Below are positions 63,103-64,000 of a DNA stretch of 64,000 nucleotides, one piece after another. The position numbers and the translations under genes were made by a program. Origin of the DNA: Tolypothrix sp. NIES-4075 (GTDB lineage: Bacteria > Cyanobacteriota > Cyanobacteriia > Cyanobacteriales > Nostocaceae); NCBI RefSeq assembly GCF_002218085.1, contig NZ_BDUC01000004.1, forward strand, positions 186,001-250,000, written 5' to 3'. Each line of letters opens with the position of its first letter. Position 1 is the stretch's first letter. The notes beneath the pieces were generated by a model, which was given only the letters and a program-made list of their open reading frames with translations, did not search any database and was not told the DNA's origin.

Positions 63103-63137
63103 CGTCGTATAGACGTTCCACACGCCCACGTCTCTAC
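63103..63137. repeat. Degenerate palindrome of the GTAGAGACG family
   Basis: GTCGTATAGACGT and ACGTCTCTAC form an imperfect stem between the convergent minE and transglutaminase genes, where it may act as a shared 3'-end hairpin. Confidence 0.6.
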
Positions 63138-63142
63138 AATTG

Positions 63143-63760
63143 TTAATTAACATCAGTTCTCAAAACAAGATTATACTTTTCAAGCAATTCCAAAGAAACA
63201 TCCGGAAGATTAAGAAGTATATCATTCCATTGACTATAAGCTTGTAAAGCCTCCACAACTAGCGAAAGTGGTTCAGAGAAAATATTCTCAAAGTCTGCTT
63301 CTTGTGGAAATTGAATTTTATAAGCTAATTGTTCTTTTGGGGGGACAAATTGAGCATCAACATTATTACGATTACCTCTTGCATCAACACGATACCAAGC
63401 TATTTCGGGTAAGTAAACTGCATTGAAACCATGCAAGCTATAAGGTTCACCATTATCGTTAATGCTCAATCTTTGATAGCAAAATCCTGCGGGAATGTTA
63501 TTAGCTCTTAGTAGTGCTGCTAGCAAATGACTCTTAGCAAAGCAATAACCTGTTTTGTATTTGAGTACATCTGAAGCTCGACAGGTGAGAGGATTCATTT
63601 GATAGTCGTAGCTATGATAAATTTCATCCCTTACCCATTCAAAACAAGCTTTGGCGATCGCCTCCAATGTTTCATATCTTAATGCAATCTTTTTCGCCAG
63701 TTCCACAATTGTCGGATGTTGCCAATCAATCACTTCACTTGCTTTGAGATATTCTTCCAT
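63143..63760 (-). CDS. Transglutaminase-like cysteine peptidase-fold protein
   Basis: The 205-residue protein has the transglutaminase-core triad Cys73 (KTGYCFAKSHLL), His110 (SLHGFNAVYL) and Asp126 (WYRVDARGN), preceded by the usual CFEWVRDEIYHSYDY. No signal peptide or membrane helix is seen, so it is probably cytoplasmic. Bacterial members act as proteases or amidases; the substrate is unknown. Converges with minE. Confidence 0.85.
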   Translation of the reverse strand: MEEYLKASEVIDWQHPTIVELAKKIALRYETLEAIAKACFEWVRDEIYHSYDYQMNPLTCRASDVLKYKTGYCFAKSHLLAALLRANNIPAGFCYQRLSINDNGEPYSLHGFNAVYLPEIAWYRVDARGNRNNVDAQFVPPKEQLAYKIQFPQEADFENIFSEPLSLVVEALQAYSQWNDILLNLPDVSLELLEKYNLVLRTDVN

Positions 63761-63870
63761 CTTGCTCTGCCAAACACATTTAAAATAACTTTACCTTTGA
63801 CACAGTAATTAGACAAATAACTAATTCCTAATGCCCAACACCCTAGACAGTATTAGTGTTATTATTATGT

Positions 63871-63945
63871 CGATCCCAAATCACCGCGCTATCGGAAGCA
63901 TTGGATGTATTAAATGTTGCCGGATGGTAATTTCAATTAATGCGA
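63871..63945 (+). pseudogene. ISAs1-like transposase, short remnant
   Basis: The frame reads RSQITALSEALDVLNVAG and, after a small frameshift, VISINAI. This matches the ISAs1-family transposase pattern ITAIP.LLD.LD..GC.VTIDAMG around the first catalytic Asp, which here reads Asn. Only about 25 codons remain. The rest of 63761-64000 shows no gene. Confidence 0.4.
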
Positions 63946-64000
63946 TCGCTTTGTAGTTAGCATAAACAGGGGAAACGCTAACTACAAGTTAATTTCAACT

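Overview
The window comes from a cyanobacterium, most likely a filamentous one of the Nostocales type. The palindrome GCGATCGC (HIP1) recurs throughout. The core genes are cyanobacterial: psbD-psbC, ycf4, ntcA, minCDE, and the block rplS-trnW-secE-nusG-rplK-rplA-rplJ-rplL. Heptameric short tandem repeats and small dispersed palindromes fill many gaps, as in Nostoc-like genomes. No genus can be assigned from sequence alone.

Layout. 1-2.9 kb is an accessory island: a decayed IS630 transposase joined to a broken REP-associated (Y1/HUH) transposase, a hicAB toxin-antitoxin pair lying between two 124-bp direct repeats, and a TMEM175-type membrane protein. 3.1-7.5 kb is the minus-strand ribosomal and transcription block with tRNA-Trp(CCA). 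7.6-13.6 kb holds a family-2 glycosyltransferase, an SLBB polysaccharide export protein, a lone ABC ATPase, hisB and fabI. 13.8-19.6 kb has ntcA with a candidate self-regulatory NtcA site, a DUF3084 coiled-coil protein, a YqgF-like nuclease, a DUF3146 protein and pnp. 20-26.4 kb carries a SNF2 helicase whose Walker A motif is split by a 465-residue intein, followed by a SWIM zinc-finger protein, a Trypco1 protein and an Uma2 remnant. 26.5-29.9 kb is psbDC (minus) divergent from ycf4 (plus). 30-35.7 kb has a lipoprotein cyclophilin, a ketoacyl synthase, a folate/biopterin-type transporter and a carotenoid oxygenase. 36.2-41.7 kb has a protein built of two copies of an unrecognised domain, a COP23 protein, a secreted trypsin-TPR protein and a glutamate dehydrogenase. 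41.7-57.2 kb is a kinase-TPR gene followed by a two-partner secretion locus: a TpsB transporter, two TpsA beta-helix exoproteins with near-identical C-termini, and an exported CHAT (caspase-like)-TPR protein. 57.5-63.8 kb ends with a fasciclin protein, a membrane protein, a DUF1537 kinase, minCDE and a transglutaminase-like protein.

The most unusual material is repetitive and nested. A 13 x 21-bp array (63-bp higher-order unit) lies between the two tpsA genes, and a shorter copy after the second tpsA is interrupted by a 138-bp MITE with a TA target duplication. A palindrome of a family with at least 12 members in the window sits in frame inside the intein, and another member sits in the broken HUH transposase gene. 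Heptamer tracts have entered coding sequence in at least three genes. The best candidate for a little-described functional system is the TpsB-TpsA-TpsA-CHAT locus, a secretion system apparently paired with an exported caspase-like peptidase.

All functional calls rest on reading protein motifs by eye. No database search was possible.
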